From positions 3,881,001 to 3,945,000 of the forward strand of contig NZ_CP141179.1 in the NCBI RefSeq assembly GCF_035599575.1: a DNA stretch of 64,000 nucleotides. The letters are read 5' to 3'. This stretch comes from Roseovarius sp. Pro17. Lineage in GTDB: Bacteria; Pseudomonadota; Alphaproteobacteria; Rhodobacterales; Rhodobacteraceae. Shown one piece after another: positions 28,211 through 37,031 of the stretch. The first letter of the stretch is position 1. Every line of letters begins with the position of its first letter. A program made the translations under genes and the position numbers. The notes below the pieces were generated by a model that searched no databases, was not told where the DNA came from, and saw only the letters and a program-made list of their open reading frames with translations.

Positions 28211-28783
28211 TCAGGGCATGTGATTGATGCCCAATGCGTGCCAACGCGCGCCATCGTAGTTGAGTGTGGTCACCGAGAGGTTGTCGATCTGGTGGCCAAA
28301 GGCCTGATAGGCGGTGATGCCGAGCGCGGTCTGCACCTGCGTAAGGATCGCGCCCATATGCGCGACAGCGATGATGTCACGCCCCGGATGGGTCGCGTGC
28401 AGGGCGCTGGCCGCTGCCGTGACGCGGGCGCTCGCGATGTTCCACGATTCGCCCCCGGGCGCCGTCAGATCGCCGGGCGTCTCCCAAAAGGCACGCAGGC
28501 GTTCGGGCTGCGGGGCGGTATCGAAACCGGCCATCTCCCATGCGCCAAAGTTGATCTCGCGCAGGGCGGAATCATCGGGCAGGCGTTGCCGCGCGCCTTG
28601 GATAGCGTTGGCCGTGTCGCGCGCGCGTATCAGATCAGAGGACACCACCAGCGCATCGGCGGGTAGATAGGCCGCTAGGCGCGCTAGCTGCGCGGTGTCA
28701 CTCAGGTCGGCGGGCAGGTCGGTCCAGCCGACCATCGCGTTTGCATGCGTCGGCCCGTGTCGGACCCAGTAAAATTGGCTCAT
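28211..28783 (-). CDS. Histidine phosphatase, probable alpha-ribazole phosphatase
   Basis: A 190-residue phosphoglycerate-mutase-like phosphatase. The catalytic RHG motif is in FYWVRHGPTHANAMVGWTD, the acidic residue is in LREINFGAWE, and the second His is in IIAVAHMGAIL. It overlaps cobU by 4 bases, which suggests the CobC step (removal of phosphate from alpha-ribazole phosphate or adenosylcobalamin phosphate). The substrate assignment rests on this operon position. Confidence 0.85.
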   Translation of the reverse strand: MSQFYWVRHGPTHANAMVGWTDLPADLSDTAQLARLAAYLPADALVVSSDLIRARDTANAIQGARQRLPDDSALREINFGAWEMAGFDTAPQPERLRAFWETPGDLTAPGGESWNIASARVTAAASALHATHPGRDIIAVAHMGAILTQVQTALGITAYQAFGHQIDNLSVTTLNYDGARWHALGINHMP

Positions 28784-29319
28784 GACAGCGTGCCTTTCAG
28801 CGTCCTGGGCAGGCCTGCAATGACCTGCACCACCAGCCCAGCATCGCCTGCCAGCCGCTGGTTCAGCTCACCTTGCGCCCGCTGAAACTGGCGGGCCAGC
28901 GCATTTTCCGGCACGACCGACAGCCCCACCTCGTTGGACACGACGACCACGGGTGCGGCGCAGGCAGTGAGCGCCGTCATCAACGCGGTTTCGGCGTCGC
29001 GCATATCATGCCCGGCCAGCATATGATTGCTCAGCCATAGCGTCGCACAATCCAGCAGCACTGCCTGATCGGACCTAACCGCGCCCAGAGCCGGGACCAG
29101 GTCCAGCGGTGCCTCGATAGTGGTCCAGCCGTCCGCTGCGCGCATGTCGCGGTGGCGCGCGATCTTGGCCCGCATTTCATCATCATAGGCCTCGGCGGTG
29201 GCCAGATAGACGCGCCGGCGCGATGCCGCACGGACCAGACCCTCGCCATATCGCGACTTGCCCGAGGCCGCGCCCCCTAGCACCAATGTGAGCCTTGGCA
29301 ACATTAATTCTGAACTCAT
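28780..29319 (-). CDS. cobU: Adenosylcobinamide kinase / guanylyltransferase
   Basis: Phosphorylates adenosylcobinamide and transfers GMP to it in the nucleotide-loop assembly and salvage of B12. The product is 179 residues from the first Met; a Met five codons later (29304) is an alternative. Walker A is LVLGGAASGKSRYGE at about 12-26, and the guanylylated His is expected in IARHRDMRAADGWTTIEAP. VVVSNEVGLSVVPEN is a strongly conserved CobU block. It is transcribed with the phosphatase gene. The B12-dependent mutase Ecm is encoded elsewhere in the window. Confidence 0.95.
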   Translation of the reverse strand: MSSELMLPRLTLVLGGAASGKSRYGEGLVRAASRRRVYLATAEAYDDEMRAKIARHRDMRAADGWTTIEAPLDLVPALGAVRSDQAVLLDCATLWLSNHMLAGHDMRDAETALMTALTACAAPVVVVSNEVGLSVVPENALARQFQRAQGELNQRLAGDAGLVVQVIAGLPRTLKGTLS

Positions 29320-29322
29320 TAG

Positions 29323-29351
29323 TGATCTGAAACGTTACCCAGTCAGTAACA
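29323..29351 (+). promoter_or_regulatory. Possible ECF-type (RpoE-like) promoter of rpoH
   Basis: TGATCT (29323-29328) and TAACA (29347-29351) are 18 bases apart, resembling the TGATCC/TAAG-type promoters used by RpoE in Rhodobacter, where an rpoH-II gene is a known target. The element is 60 bases before the rpoH start and overlaps the divergent cobU leader. The match is partial. Confidence 0.35.
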
Positions 29352-29411
29352 CTTGGCGAATGAGTGAGAAAGAGCGCAGACAGGATCGCTCGCAAATCCG
29401 GGGGAAGTCGT

Positions 29412-30290
29412 ATGGCTATTGACGTACAGCAAAACCGCACCTTGTCGCGCACGGCCATGAAGGCCGAGCTCTTGGATGCTGAGACCGAACTGAAACTCGC
29501 ATACGCTTGGCGTGATCAGCGAGACGAAGAGGCGCTGCACCGTTTGATCACCGCCTACATGCGGCTCGCGATATCAATGGCGTCCAAGTTTCGTCGTTAC
29601 GGCGCACCGATGAACGATCTGATTCAGGAGGCCGGTCTGGGCCTGATGAAGGCGGCCGAGAAGTTCGATCCCGATCGTGGTGTGCGGTTTTCGACCTATG
29701 CCGTCTGGTGGATCAAGGCGAGCATTCAAGATTACGTTATGCGCAACTGGTCGATGGTGCGCACGGGGTCCACGTCATCGCAGAAGTCGCTGTTTTTCAA
29801 CATGCGCCGCGTTCAGGCCCGTATTGAGCGTGAGGCGATGGCCCAAGGCCATGAGCTGGACGGCTATCAACTGCGCGAGATGATCGCGCAGGAGGTCGGC
29901 GTGCCGCTGCGCGATGTCGAGATGATGCAGGGGCGTCTGTCCGGTTCGGATTTCTCGCTGAACGCCACACAAAGCTCAGAGGATGAGGGGCGCGAATGGA
30001 TCGACGCGCTTGAGGATGACGCGCCGCGCGGTGATGAATTGGTTGAGGTCGATCACGATCTGGGCGCACTACGGGTCTGGCTGACCGAGGCGATGAGCAA
30101 GCTGAACGAGCGCGAGCGTTTCATCGTGCGCGAGCGTAAGCTGCGTGACGAGCCGCGCACATTAGAGAGTCTTGGTCAGGAATTGAGCCTGAGCAAAGAG
30201 CGCGTGCGCCAATTGGAGGCGGCAGCATTTCAAAAGATGCGCAAAACGCTGGAGGCGAACGGAACCGAAGTGCAGAGCCTGCTGGCCTGA
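29412..30290 (+). CDS. rpoH: Heat-shock/stress sigma factor RpoH (RpoH-II-like)
   Basis: A sigma-32 family factor of 292 residues from MAIDVQQNRT; GGGGAAG precedes the ATG, and the Met at 29364 is rejected. Region 2 shows LITAYMRLAISMASKFRRYG and LIQEAGLGLMKAAEKFDPDRG, then FSTYAVWWIKASIQDYVMRNWS. The RpoH box reads QKSLFFNMRRVQAR. Region 4 ends in LSLSKERVRQLEAAAFQKMR. The box variant resembles RpoH-II of Rhodobacter, which serves singlet-oxygen and oxidative stress, but this needs a tree. The stop overlaps the next ATG (TGATG). Confidence 0.93.
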   Translation: MAIDVQQNRTLSRTAMKAELLDAETELKLAYAWRDQRDEEALHRLITAYMRLAISMASKFRRYGAPMNDLIQEAGLGLMKAAEKFDPDRGVRFSTYAVWWIKASIQDYVMRNWSMVRTGSTSSQKSLFFNMRRVQARIEREAMAQGHELDGYQLREMIAQEVGVPLRDVEMMQGRLSGSDFSLNATQSSEDEGREWIDALEDDAPRGDELVEVDHDLGALRVWLTEAMSKLNERERFIVRERKLRDEPRTLESLGQELSLSKERVRQLEAAAFQKMRKTLEANGTEVQSLLA

Positions 30291-31060
30291 TGCGCCTGTG
30301 CGCGTTTTGGGCGACCGCGTTGGCGCTGCTGGCGTCGCCCGTCGGTGCGCAGGATGTTCTGGTGCTGGGCGAGGTTCACGATAACCCCGCCCATCATGCC
30401 GTTCAGGCCGCGCGGGTTGCCGAATTCGCGCCCCAAGCGCTGGTTTTCGAGATGCTGACGCCCGATCAGGCAACGCGCGTGACGCCAGAGCTGCGCGGTG
30501 ATGCCGATGCACTTGCCGCCGCACTGGACTGGGGCGGCAGCGGCTGGCCAGATTTCTCTTACTATTATCCAATTTTCGTTGCTGCCCCGCAGGCGCAGGT
30601 TCACGGTGCCGGTGTGCCGCGCGAGGATACGCGCACTGTGGCAGAGCAGGGCCTTGGGGCTGCTTTTGGCGAGGGCGCCAAAATCTACGGCCTGACGGCC
30701 CCTCTGACGGAGACCCAACAGAGCGCGCGTGAGGCGTTGCAGGCCAGCGCGCATTGCGATGCGCTGCCGCCCGAAATGCTGCCAATGATGGTCGATATCC
30801 AGCGCCTGCGCGACGCTACTCTGGCACGTGCCACGATGCAGGCACTGGACCAGACCGGCGGTCCTGTCGCTGTGATCACAGGCAACGGTCACGCGCGCAG
30901 CGATTGGGGAATGCCTGCCCTTCTGGCACGCGCCGCCCCGATGATTGAGATTTATACATTGGGGCAAGGCGAAGATGGCGCAGTGCCGGATGGCATTTTC
31001 GACGAGGTCATCATCGCTCCCGCGCCCGAGCGGGACGATCCCTGCAAGGCGTTTGAGTAG
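30290..31060 (+). CDS. ChaN-like protein, probable secreted haem-binding protein
   Basis: A 256-residue protein with a signal peptide MRLCAFWATALALLASPVGA followed by QDVLVLGEVHDNPAHHAVQA, the ChaN/TIKI-type signature. GNGHARSDWGMPALL lies in the C-terminal part, as in ChaN. No lipobox Cys is seen at the cleavage site, so it is probably soluble in the periplasm. ChaN proteins bind haem, and the family shares the fold of EreA/TIKI hydrolases. The ATG overlaps the rpoH stop, so expression is coupled to the sigma factor. Confidence 0.85.
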   Translation: MRLCAFWATALALLASPVGAQDVLVLGEVHDNPAHHAVQAARVAEFAPQALVFEMLTPDQATRVTPELRGDADALAAALDWGGSGWPDFSYYYPIFVAAPQAQVHGAGVPREDTRTVAEQGLGAAFGEGAKIYGLTAPLTETQQSAREALQASAHCDALPPEMLPMMVDIQRLRDATLARATMQALDQTGGPVAVITGNGHARSDWGMPALLARAAPMIEIYTLGQGEDGAVPDGIFDEVIIAPAPERDDPCKAFE

Positions 31061-31124
31061 CGGTGCCCTTGTCTTGGGGCGGGCGCGACCCTACTGTCGC
31101 ATCGCCTGAACAAGGAACGCGATC

Positions 31125-32318
31125 ATGCTGACGTCGAAACGGATTTTGCTGATCATTGGCGGCGGCATCGCGGCGTTTAAGTCGCTGGACCTGATCCGCC
31201 GCCTGCGCGAACGCGGCGTCGAGGTTACACCCGTTCTGACCCGCGCCGGGGCCGAATTCGTGACACCCCTATCGGTGTCTGCCCTGGCTGGGCAAAAGGT
31301 CTATACCGATCTCTTTGATCTGACGGACGAGGCCGAGATGGGACATATCCAGCTTAGCCGCAGCACCGATCTGATCGTCGTCGCCCCCGCCACGGCGGAC
31401 CTGATGGCCAAGATGGCGCAGGGCCACGCCAGCGATCTGGCCTCGACCCTGTTATTGGCTACCGACACACCCGTCCTGATCGCACCGGCGATGAATGTGC
31501 GCATGTGGCAGCATCCGGCGACGCAGCGCAACATCGCCAGTTTGCGCGCCGATGGGATCACCTTTGTCGGCCCCGAAGACGGCGACATGGCGTGCGGCGA
31601 ACATGGGCCGGGCCGCATGTCCGAACCGTTGGAGATTGTCGCAGTGGTCAATGCTGCGCTGGCAAATGGCCCTCTGAAGGGGCGGCGCATTCTGGTGACG
31701 TCCGGCCCGACGCATGAGCCGATAGATCCCGTGCGCTACATCGCCAATCGGTCCTCGGGCGCGCAAGGCACGGCCATCGCGCGCGCGCTTGTGGCGCTGG
31801 GCGCGGACGTGGTTTTCGTCACTGGCCCGGCAGAGACGCCTCCGCCGGATGAGGTGGAACTGTGCCGCGTGCAAACGGCACAGCAGATGCTGGAGGCTTG
31901 CCAAGCCGCGCTGCCTGTTGATGCTGCGATCTGCGCCGCCGCCGTGGCCGACTGGCGCGTTGCCAGCGCCGCGACGTCCAAGATGAAAAAGACCAAAAGC
32001 GGTCTGCCACAGATGGAATTTGCAGAAAACCCCGACATTCTGGCGACCATTTCGCAAATGGACGCGGGGCGGCCCGCCCTCGTGATCGGCTTTGCTGCCG
32101 AGACGGACGACGTGATTGAGAATGCGACCGCCAAGCGTCTGCGCAAGGGCTGTGACTGGATCGTTGCAAATGATGTCAGCCCGGCGACCGGAATCATGGG
32201 TGGGGCCGAGAACGAAGTGACGCTGATCACCGAAACCGGCGCCGAACCATGGCCCCGCATGACCAAGGCGCGCGTCGCGGGCGAACTGGCCCGCCGAGTC
32301 GCCGACGCGCTGGGTTGA
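31125..32318 (+). CDS. coaBC: Phosphopantothenoylcysteine decarboxylase / phosphopantothenate-cysteine ligase
   Basis: Bifunctional enzyme that makes 4'-phosphopantetheine for coenzyme A. The 397-residue product has an N-terminal flavin-binding CoaC part with GGGIAAFKSLDLIRRLRERG, HIQLSRSTDLIVVAPATADLMAKMA, and the conserved PAMNVRMWQHPATQRN. The C-terminal CoaB part begins KGRRILVTSGPTHEPIDPVR, with SSGAQGTAIA and the KMKKTKSG segment. Length and order are standard. It follows the ChaN-like gene by 64 bases. Confidence 0.97.
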   Translation: MLTSKRILLIIGGGIAAFKSLDLIRRLRERGVEVTPVLTRAGAEFVTPLSVSALAGQKVYTDLFDLTDEAEMGHIQLSRSTDLIVVAPATADLMAKMAQGHASDLASTLLLATDTPVLIAPAMNVRMWQHPATQRNIASLRADGITFVGPEDGDMACGEHGPGRMSEPLEIVAVVNAALANGPLKGRRILVTSGPTHEPIDPVRYIANRSSGAQGTAIARALVALGADVVFVTGPAETPPPDEVELCRVQTAQQMLEACQAALPVDAAICAAAVADWRVASAATSKMKKTKSGLPQMEFAENPDILATISQMDAGRPALVIGFAAETDDVIENATAKRLRKGCDWIVANDVSPATGIMGGAENEVTLITETGAEPWPRMTKARVAGELARRVADALG

Positions 32319-32411
32319 ATTCTGCCACTGGGATTTTAGACGCAAAATATGTTGCGCGGCGCGGCCGATTGCGTCAATAGGGACAAAAATCGCCATCAGA
32401 GCGTCCGGGAC

Positions 32412-32705
32412 ATGCAGAAATCTAACGAAAAATCACCCAAATCCTACGGCGTAGCCGTCATGCTGTGCGGCATTTTCGGCATCATGGGCATCCATCATTT
32501 CTATCTTGAGGATTGGCTGCATGGGCTGGCTGATGTTGGTCTGCTGATCCTCGCCATCGGCTTTGCCGCGCAGGGTTATGGTGGGCTGGCATTGCTGGTG
32601 ATCGCGCTGGACGCGCTGCATACCATCATCATTTTTTATTACCTCATCATCGAGAAATGGCGCGACGGCCAAGGCCGGCCGGTTGTGCTGGAATCACGTG
32701 CATAG
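32412..32705 (+). CDS. TM2 domain-containing membrane protein
   Basis: A 97-residue protein from MQKSNEKSPKSYGVAVML; the earlier in-frame Met at 32349 adds 21 residues without family character. The TM2 pattern is two or three hydrophobic helices with GIMGIHHFYLEDWLHGLAD between the first two, the usual G-hhG-hHrFYLG motif with Glu-Asp in place of the last Gly. A paralogue follows 40 bases downstream. Function is unknown. Confidence 0.85.
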   Translation: MQKSNEKSPKSYGVAVMLCGIFGIMGIHHFYLEDWLHGLADVGLLILAIGFAAQGYGGLALLVIALDALHTIIIFYYLIIEKWRDGQGRPVVLESRA

Positions 32706-32745
32706 ACGCGCCTATAGCGGCGCAAACTGAAAAGGACTTTTTATA

Positions 32746-32979
32746 ATGACAAATACAACGACCGTCGGCCCCGTGAGCGAAAAGAAATTCGTCCCCGCTG
32801 TTCTGCTCTGCTTTTTTCTGGGCAGCCTCGGCATCCACCGCTTTTATCTGGGCAAGATCGGCACTGGCATCCTGATGCTGATCACGTTCGGTGGCCTCGG
32901 CATCTGGACAATCATCGATTTCGTGCGCCTCATCATAGGCTCGATGAAGGACAAGCACGGCCTGCCTCTTCAGCACTGA
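32746..32979 (+). CDS. TM2 domain-containing membrane protein
   Basis: A 77-residue protein with the canonical TM2 motif LGSLGIHRFYLGKIGTGILM between two membrane helices (residues about 16-34 and 42-62). It shares the motif with the gene just upstream but is otherwise diverged, so the pair looks like an old tandem duplication. A terminator follows before the sdh operon. Confidence 0.9.
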   Translation: MTNTTTVGPVSEKKFVPAVLLCFFLGSLGIHRFYLGKIGTGILMLITFGGLGIWTIIDFVRLIIGSMKDKHGLPLQH

Positions 32980-33053
32980 CGGCCGGTTGCGCAAACTTGC
33001 GCGATTCCCTGATTTCGAGTGCCAGACTGGCAGGGCGGCGCGCCGCAAGTCAG

Positions 33054-33089
33054 TTTTGTGATCACGCAGTCTGGGCCGTGATCACAAAA
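33054..33089. repeat. Perfect 12-base inverted repeat with TGATCA cores
   Basis: TTTTGTGATCAC (33054-33065) and GTGATCACAAAA (33078-33089) are exact inverted copies around a 12-base spacer. Each arm contains the palindrome GTGATCAC. It directly precedes the terminator stem and may be an operator, a second terminator read leftward, or a fold that assists termination. Confidence 0.6.
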
Positions 33090-33119
33090 CCGCGTCTCAG
33101 AGTATGAGACGCGGTTTTT
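33086..33119 (+). terminator. Rho-independent terminator after the TM2 pair
   Basis: CCGCGTCTCA (33090-33099) pairs with TGAGACGCGG (33105-33114) around a 5-base loop, followed by TTTTT and preceded by AAAA, so it could work in both directions. Confidence 0.92.
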
Positions 33120-33226
33120 CGTCGATTTGCTCTGGGCAAACGCGCCAAGACCTCTAGAACAATAGCTAAGTCATCGCACCCGGCCCCTTCAATCCGGTGC
33201 GACAGCCAAGCAAAGGATCATAGGAA

Positions 33227-33610
33227 ATGGCCGATGTGAACCGGGGCGATCGCCCGCTTTCACCGCATATTTCAATTTATCGCCCGCAGCTGACCTCGAT
33301 GACGTCGATTCTGACACGGATCACCGGCAACGCGCTGATGATCACGATGTTGCTGATCGTGTGGTGGTTTCTGGCCGCCGCAACGTCGCCCGACGCGTTC
33401 GACACCGCGAATGGCGTGCTGACCAGTTGGTTTGGCGATATCGTCATGGTTCTGTCGCTATGGGGCATCTGGTATCACACACTGGCCGGCATCCGGCATT
33501 TGATTTGGGACACCGGATCGATGCTGGAGATCGGCAAGGCCGAGATGCTGGGCTGGATCTGCATCGGTGGATCGGTCGTTCTGACCATCCTGACCATCAT
33601 CATCGTCTGA
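33227..33610 (+). CDS. sdhC: Succinate dehydrogenase cytochrome b556 subunit
   Basis: Membrane anchor of complex II, 127 residues, three helices. The signature RPLSPHISIYRPQLTSMTSILTRITG is at the N-terminus, and the haem-ligand region WYHTLAGIRHLIWDTG lies between the second and third helices. First gene of sdhCDA-lipoprotein-sdhB. The 5' leader contains a bulged hairpin (33174-33183 with 33194-33202). Confidence 0.97.
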   Translation: MADVNRGDRPLSPHISIYRPQLTSMTSILTRITGNALMITMLLIVWWFLAAATSPDAFDTANGVLTSWFGDIVMVLSLWGIWYHTLAGIRHLIWDTGSMLEIGKAEMLGWICIGGSVVLTILTIIIV

Positions 33611-33623
33611 GGGGGCCCAAGAC

Positions 33624-33995
33624 ATGCGTTTTCTGACTGACCGCAAAATGGCCGAGGGCCTTGGATCGGCGCAATCGGGTGTTCATCACCATTGGTCGAT
33701 GATCCTTAGCTCTGTTGCACTGCTGATCCTGATACCGCTCTTTATCTTTACCTTTGGCCCCATTCTGGGCGCACCCCATGCCGAGGTCGCGGCCTATTTC
33801 GCGCGCCCCTTCCCCGCGATCGTGGCTGCGCTGACGATCATCGTCGGCTTTCGCCACTTTGTGGGGGGATGCCAGATGATGATCGAGGATTATGTTCATG
33901 GGCTGGCACAAAAGGTGACGATCATAGTGGTGACCTGCCTATCCTATGCTGCGATGGCGGCTGGCGTTTTCGCCATTGCTCGCCTCGCCCTGTAA
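33624..33995 (+). CDS. sdhD: Succinate dehydrogenase membrane anchor subunit
   Basis: A 123-residue anchor with three hydrophobic helices. GLGSAQSGVHHHWSMILSSV at the N-terminus and HFVGGCQMMIEDYVHG, which carries the second haem/quinone-site His and the conserved Asp-Tyr, are typical. It starts 13 bases after sdhC and ends 20 bases before sdhA. Confidence 0.96.
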   Translation: MRFLTDRKMAEGLGSAQSGVHHHWSMILSSVALLILIPLFIFTFGPILGAPHAEVAAYFARPFPAIVAALTIIVGFRHFVGGCQMMIEDYVHGLAQKVTIIVVTCLSYAAMAAGVFAIARLAL

Positions 33996-34015
33996 ACGAA
34001 CCGGAGTGACGACGA

Positions 34016-35821
34016 ATGGCCGAATACGAATACGAGACGCATGATTATGACGTCGTGGTCGTCGGGGCTGGCGGCGCAGGTTTGCGCGCCACGCTGGGCA
34101 TGGCCGAGCAGGGTCTGCGCACCGCCTGCGTGACCAAGGTTTTTCCGACCCGCTCGCACACCGTCGCGGCGCAGGGTGGCATCGCCGCGTCGCTGTCGAA
34201 CATGGGCCCGGATCACTGGCAGTGGCATATGTACGACACCGTCAAAGGCTCGGACTGGCTGGGCGATACCGACGCGATGGAGTATCTGGCCCGCGAGGCA
34301 CCCAAGGCGGTCTACGAACTGGAACATTACGGCGTGCCATTCTCACGCACCGAAGAGGGCAAGATCTATCAGCGCCCATTTGGCGGTCACACCACCGAAT
34401 TCGGCGAAGGCCCTGCGGTGCAACGTACCTGCGCCGCCGCTGACCGTACGGGTCATGCGATCCTGCACACCCTTTATGGCCAAAGCCTCAAGCAAAAGGC
34501 CGAGTTCTACATCGAGTATTTCGCCATCGACCTGCTTATGTCCGATGATGGCGCCTGCACCGGCGTCGTCTGCTGGAAGCTGGACGACGGCACGATGCAT
34601 GTCTTCAACGCCAAGACTGTCGTTCTGGCGACCGGCGGCTATGGCCGCGCCTTTTTCAGTGCGACCTCGGCCCACACCTGCACCGGCGACGGTGGCGGCA
34701 TGGTGGCACGCGCTGGCCTGCCCCTGCAGGACATGGAGTTTGTCCAGTTCCACCCCACCGGCATCTACGGCGCAGGCTGCCTGATCACCGAGGGTGCGCG
34801 CGGCGAGGGCGGATACCTGACCAACTCCGAAGGCGAGCGGTTCATGGAGCGGTATGCGCCGCAATACAAAGACCTCGCACCGCGCGACTATGTCAGCCGC
34901 TGCATGACTATGGAAATGCGCGAGGGGCGCGGCGTGGGCAAGGACGCTGACCATATCCACCTGAACCTGTCGCACCTGCCGCCCGAGGCGCTACATCTGC
35001 GCCTGCCCGGCATCTCGGAATCGGCCAGGATTTTCGCCGGTGTTGACGTCACCAAAGAGCCGATCCCGGTCCTGCCCACCGTTCACTACAATATGGGCGG
35101 CATTCCGACGAACTATTGGGGCGAGGTGCTGAACCCGACCAAGGACGATCCCAAGGCCGTCGTGCCCGGCCTGATGGCCGTGGGCGAGGCGGGCTGCGCA
35201 AGTGTGCATGGGGCCAATCGCCTCGGCTCGAATTCGCTGATCGACCTCGTCGTTTTCGGCCGCGCCGCCGCAATCCGCGCGGGCAAGGTTGTTGATGCTG
35301 ACAGCGCCGTGCCTGCCACCAACAAGGCCGGTGTCGACAAGGCGCTTGAGCGGTTCGACAGCATCCGCAACGCCGATGGCGGCACGCCGACCGCCGAACT
35401 GCGCATCGAGATGCAGAAAACCATGCAGGCCGACGCCGCCGTGTTCCGCACGTCGAAAACGCTGACCGAGGGCATGGAAAAGATGACCGTTATCGCGGCC
35501 AAACTGGACGATCTGCACGTCACCGACCGCAGCCTGATCTGGAACACGGACCTGATGGAAACGCTGGAGTTGACGAACCTCATGCCCAACGCGATGGCCA
35601 CTATCGCCGGTGCCGAGGCCCGCCATGAGAGCCGAGGCGCCCATGCGCACGAGGATTTTGGCAAGCGTGATGACGAAAACTGGCGTGTCCATACCATCGC
35701 GCGGGTGCATGGCAAGGATGTCGACCTCAGCTATCGCCCCATCGTCGAGACGCCCCTTACCACCGAGGCCGAGGGCGGCATCTCGATGAAAAAGATCGCG
35801 CCAAAAGAGCGCACGTTCTGA
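34016..35821 (+). CDS. sdhA: Succinate dehydrogenase flavoprotein subunit
   Basis: The catalytic subunit of complex II (601 residues) that oxidises succinate to fumarate at the cytoplasmic face. The FAD-binding [17 protein letters not shown] is at about 17-33. Covalent FAD attachment is expected at His48 in [32 protein letters not shown] and [19 protein letters not shown] are the substrate- and FAD-binding blocks. The last A of the stop TGA is the first base of the next gene's ATG (TGATG). Confidence 0.98.
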   Translation: MAEYEYETHDYDVVVVGAGGAGLRATLGMAEQGLRTACVTKVFPTRSHTVAAQGGIAASLSNMGPDHWQWHMYDTVKGSDWLGDTDAMEYLAREAPKAVYELEHYGVPFSRTEEGKIYQRPFGGHTTEFGEGPAVQRTCAAADRTGHAILHTLYGQSLKQKAEFYIEYFAIDLLMSDDGACTGVVCWKLDDGTMHVFNAKTVVLATGGYGRAFFSATSAHTCTGDGGGMVARAGLPLQDMEFVQFHPTGIYGAGCLITEGARGEGGYLTNSEGERFMERYAPQYKDLAPRDYVSRCMTMEMREGRGVGKDADHIHLNLSHLPPEALHLRLPGISESARIFAGVDVTKEPIPVLPTVHYNMGGIPTNYWGEVLNPTKDDPKAVVPGLMAVGEAGCASVHGANRLGSNSLIDLVVFGRAAAIRAGKVVDADSAVPATNKAGVDKALERFDSIRNADGGTPTAELRIEMQKTMQADAAVFRTSKTLTEGMEKMTVIAAKLDDLHVTDRSLIWNTDLMETLELTNLMPNAMATIAGAEARHESRGAHAHEDFGKRDDENWRVHTIARVHGKDVDLSYRPIVETPLTTEAEGGISMKKIAPKERTF

Positions 35822-36135
35822 TGAGGGCGCTTGGCATATTGGCCCTCGCCGCGCTGACGTCCTGCACGGCGGTGAACGATACCGCCGACCAGATTGCGCG
35901 CCAGCAGGCCAAATCGGTGGTGAACACCTATGTCGCGGGTAAATATCCGGGGCTGAATTCCGCACCGATCACCGACTGCATCATCGACGCCGCCGATGCG
36001 CGCGAGATCCTGCAAATCGCCAGCGGCGCGCTTACCGGGGTTGATGCGGCGATTGCCGAGCAGATTGGCCAGATCGCACGCCGCCCCGAGGCCCTGCAAT
36101 GCATTGCCCAAAACAGCCTGACCTTGTTGGGTTGA
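35821..36135 (+). CDS. Small lipoprotein encoded inside the sdh operon
   Basis: A 104-residue protein with a short signal sequence [15 protein letters not shown], the Cys at residue 15 forming a lipobox LTSC. The mature part is helical, with DQIARQQAKSVVNTYVAGKYPG and two further cysteines (Cys51 in ITDCIIDAADAREI and Cys95 in ALQCIAQ) that could form a disulphide in the periplasm. The ATG overlaps the sdhA stop, and sdhB follows 12 bases later, so it is translated with the complex II genes. I do not recognise a named family. A role in complex II assembly or quinone-side stability is inferred from position only. Confidence 0.75.
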   Translation: MRALGILALAALTSCTAVNDTADQIARQQAKSVVNTYVAGKYPGLNSAPITDCIIDAADAREILQIASGALTGVDAAIAEQIGQIARRPEALQCIAQNSLTLLG

Positions 36136-36147
36136 AAGGAGTAGAAG

Positions 36148-36927
36148 ATGGTTCAACTGACCCTTCCAAAAAACAGCCGCATGGTGACGGGCAAAACGTG
36201 GCCAAAGCCCGAGGGCGCGACCAACCTGCGCAAGTTCAGCATCTATCGTTGGTCGCCCGATGACGGCGAGAACCCGAGCGTTGATACCTATTTTGTCGAT
36301 ATGGACGATTGCGGCCCGATGGTTCTGGACGCCCTGATCAAGATCAAGACCGATACCGACCCGACGCTATCGTTCCGCCGGTCCTGCCGCGAGGGGATCT
36401 GCGGTAGCTGCTCGATGAATATCGGTGGCATCAATACGCTGGCCTGCATCTACGGCATGGACGAGGTGAAGGGCGACGTTAGGATCTATCCGCTGCCGCA
36501 CATGCCCGTCGTGCGGGACCTCATCACCGACCTCACCCATTTCTACGCCCAACATGCCAGCATCCAGCCGTGGCTGGAGACCGAGACGAACGCCCCAGCC
36601 AAGGAGTGGAAGCAATCCATTGAGGATCGCGAAAAGCTGGACGGGCTGTATGAATGCGTCATGTGCGCCTGCTGCTCGACCGGCTGCCCCAGCTATTGGT
36701 GGAACGGCGACAAGTACCTCGGCCCCGCCGCTCTGCTGCACGCCTATCGCTGGATCGTCGATTCGCGCGACGAAAACACTGGCGAGCGGCTGGATGATCT
36801 GGAAGACCCTTTCAAGCTCTATCGCTGCCACACGATCATGAACTGTACCAAGACGTGCCCCAAGGGTCTGAACCCCGCCAAGGCCATTGCGAACATCAAG
36901 AAGATGATGATCGAGCGCGCAGTTTGA
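36148..36927 (+). CDS. sdhB: Succinate dehydrogenase iron-sulphur subunit
   Basis: A 259-residue electron-transfer subunit. The [2Fe-2S] ligands are in [16 protein letters not shown]. The [4Fe-4S] and [3Fe-4S] ligands are in [17 protein letters not shown] and [24 protein letters not shown] precedes the start. A strong terminator follows. Confidence 0.98.
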   Translation: MVQLTLPKNSRMVTGKTWPKPEGATNLRKFSIYRWSPDDGENPSVDTYFVDMDDCGPMVLDALIKIKTDTDPTLSFRRSCREGICGSCSMNIGGINTLACIYGMDEVKGDVRIYPLPHMPVVRDLITDLTHFYAQHASIQPWLETETNAPAKEWKQSIEDREKLDGLYECVMCACCSTGCPSYWWNGDKYLGPAALLHAYRWIVDSRDENTGERLDDLEDPFKLYRCHTIMNCTKTCPKGLNPAKAIANIKKMMIERAV

Positions 36928-36951
36928 TCCCAAAGTGACGCAAGCAGTATT

Positions 36952-36976
36952 GCAGGCCGTATCGCGGCCTGCTTTT
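36952..36976 (+). terminator. Terminator of the sdh operon
   Basis: GCAGGCCG (36952-36959) pairs with CGGCCTGC (36965-36972) around TATCG, followed by TTTT. Confidence 0.9.
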
Positions 36977-37031
36977 CTGTGTCATACGCGACCAGTATTC
37001 GGGCAGATTCTGCGCGCTCTGCTGTTGACTG

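Noticed and set aside
32986..33005. TTGCGCAA-type direct repeats just after the second TM2 gene
   Set aside because: They resemble the ecm/ccr half-sites, but a strong terminator separates them from the sdh genes and no downstream target is evident.
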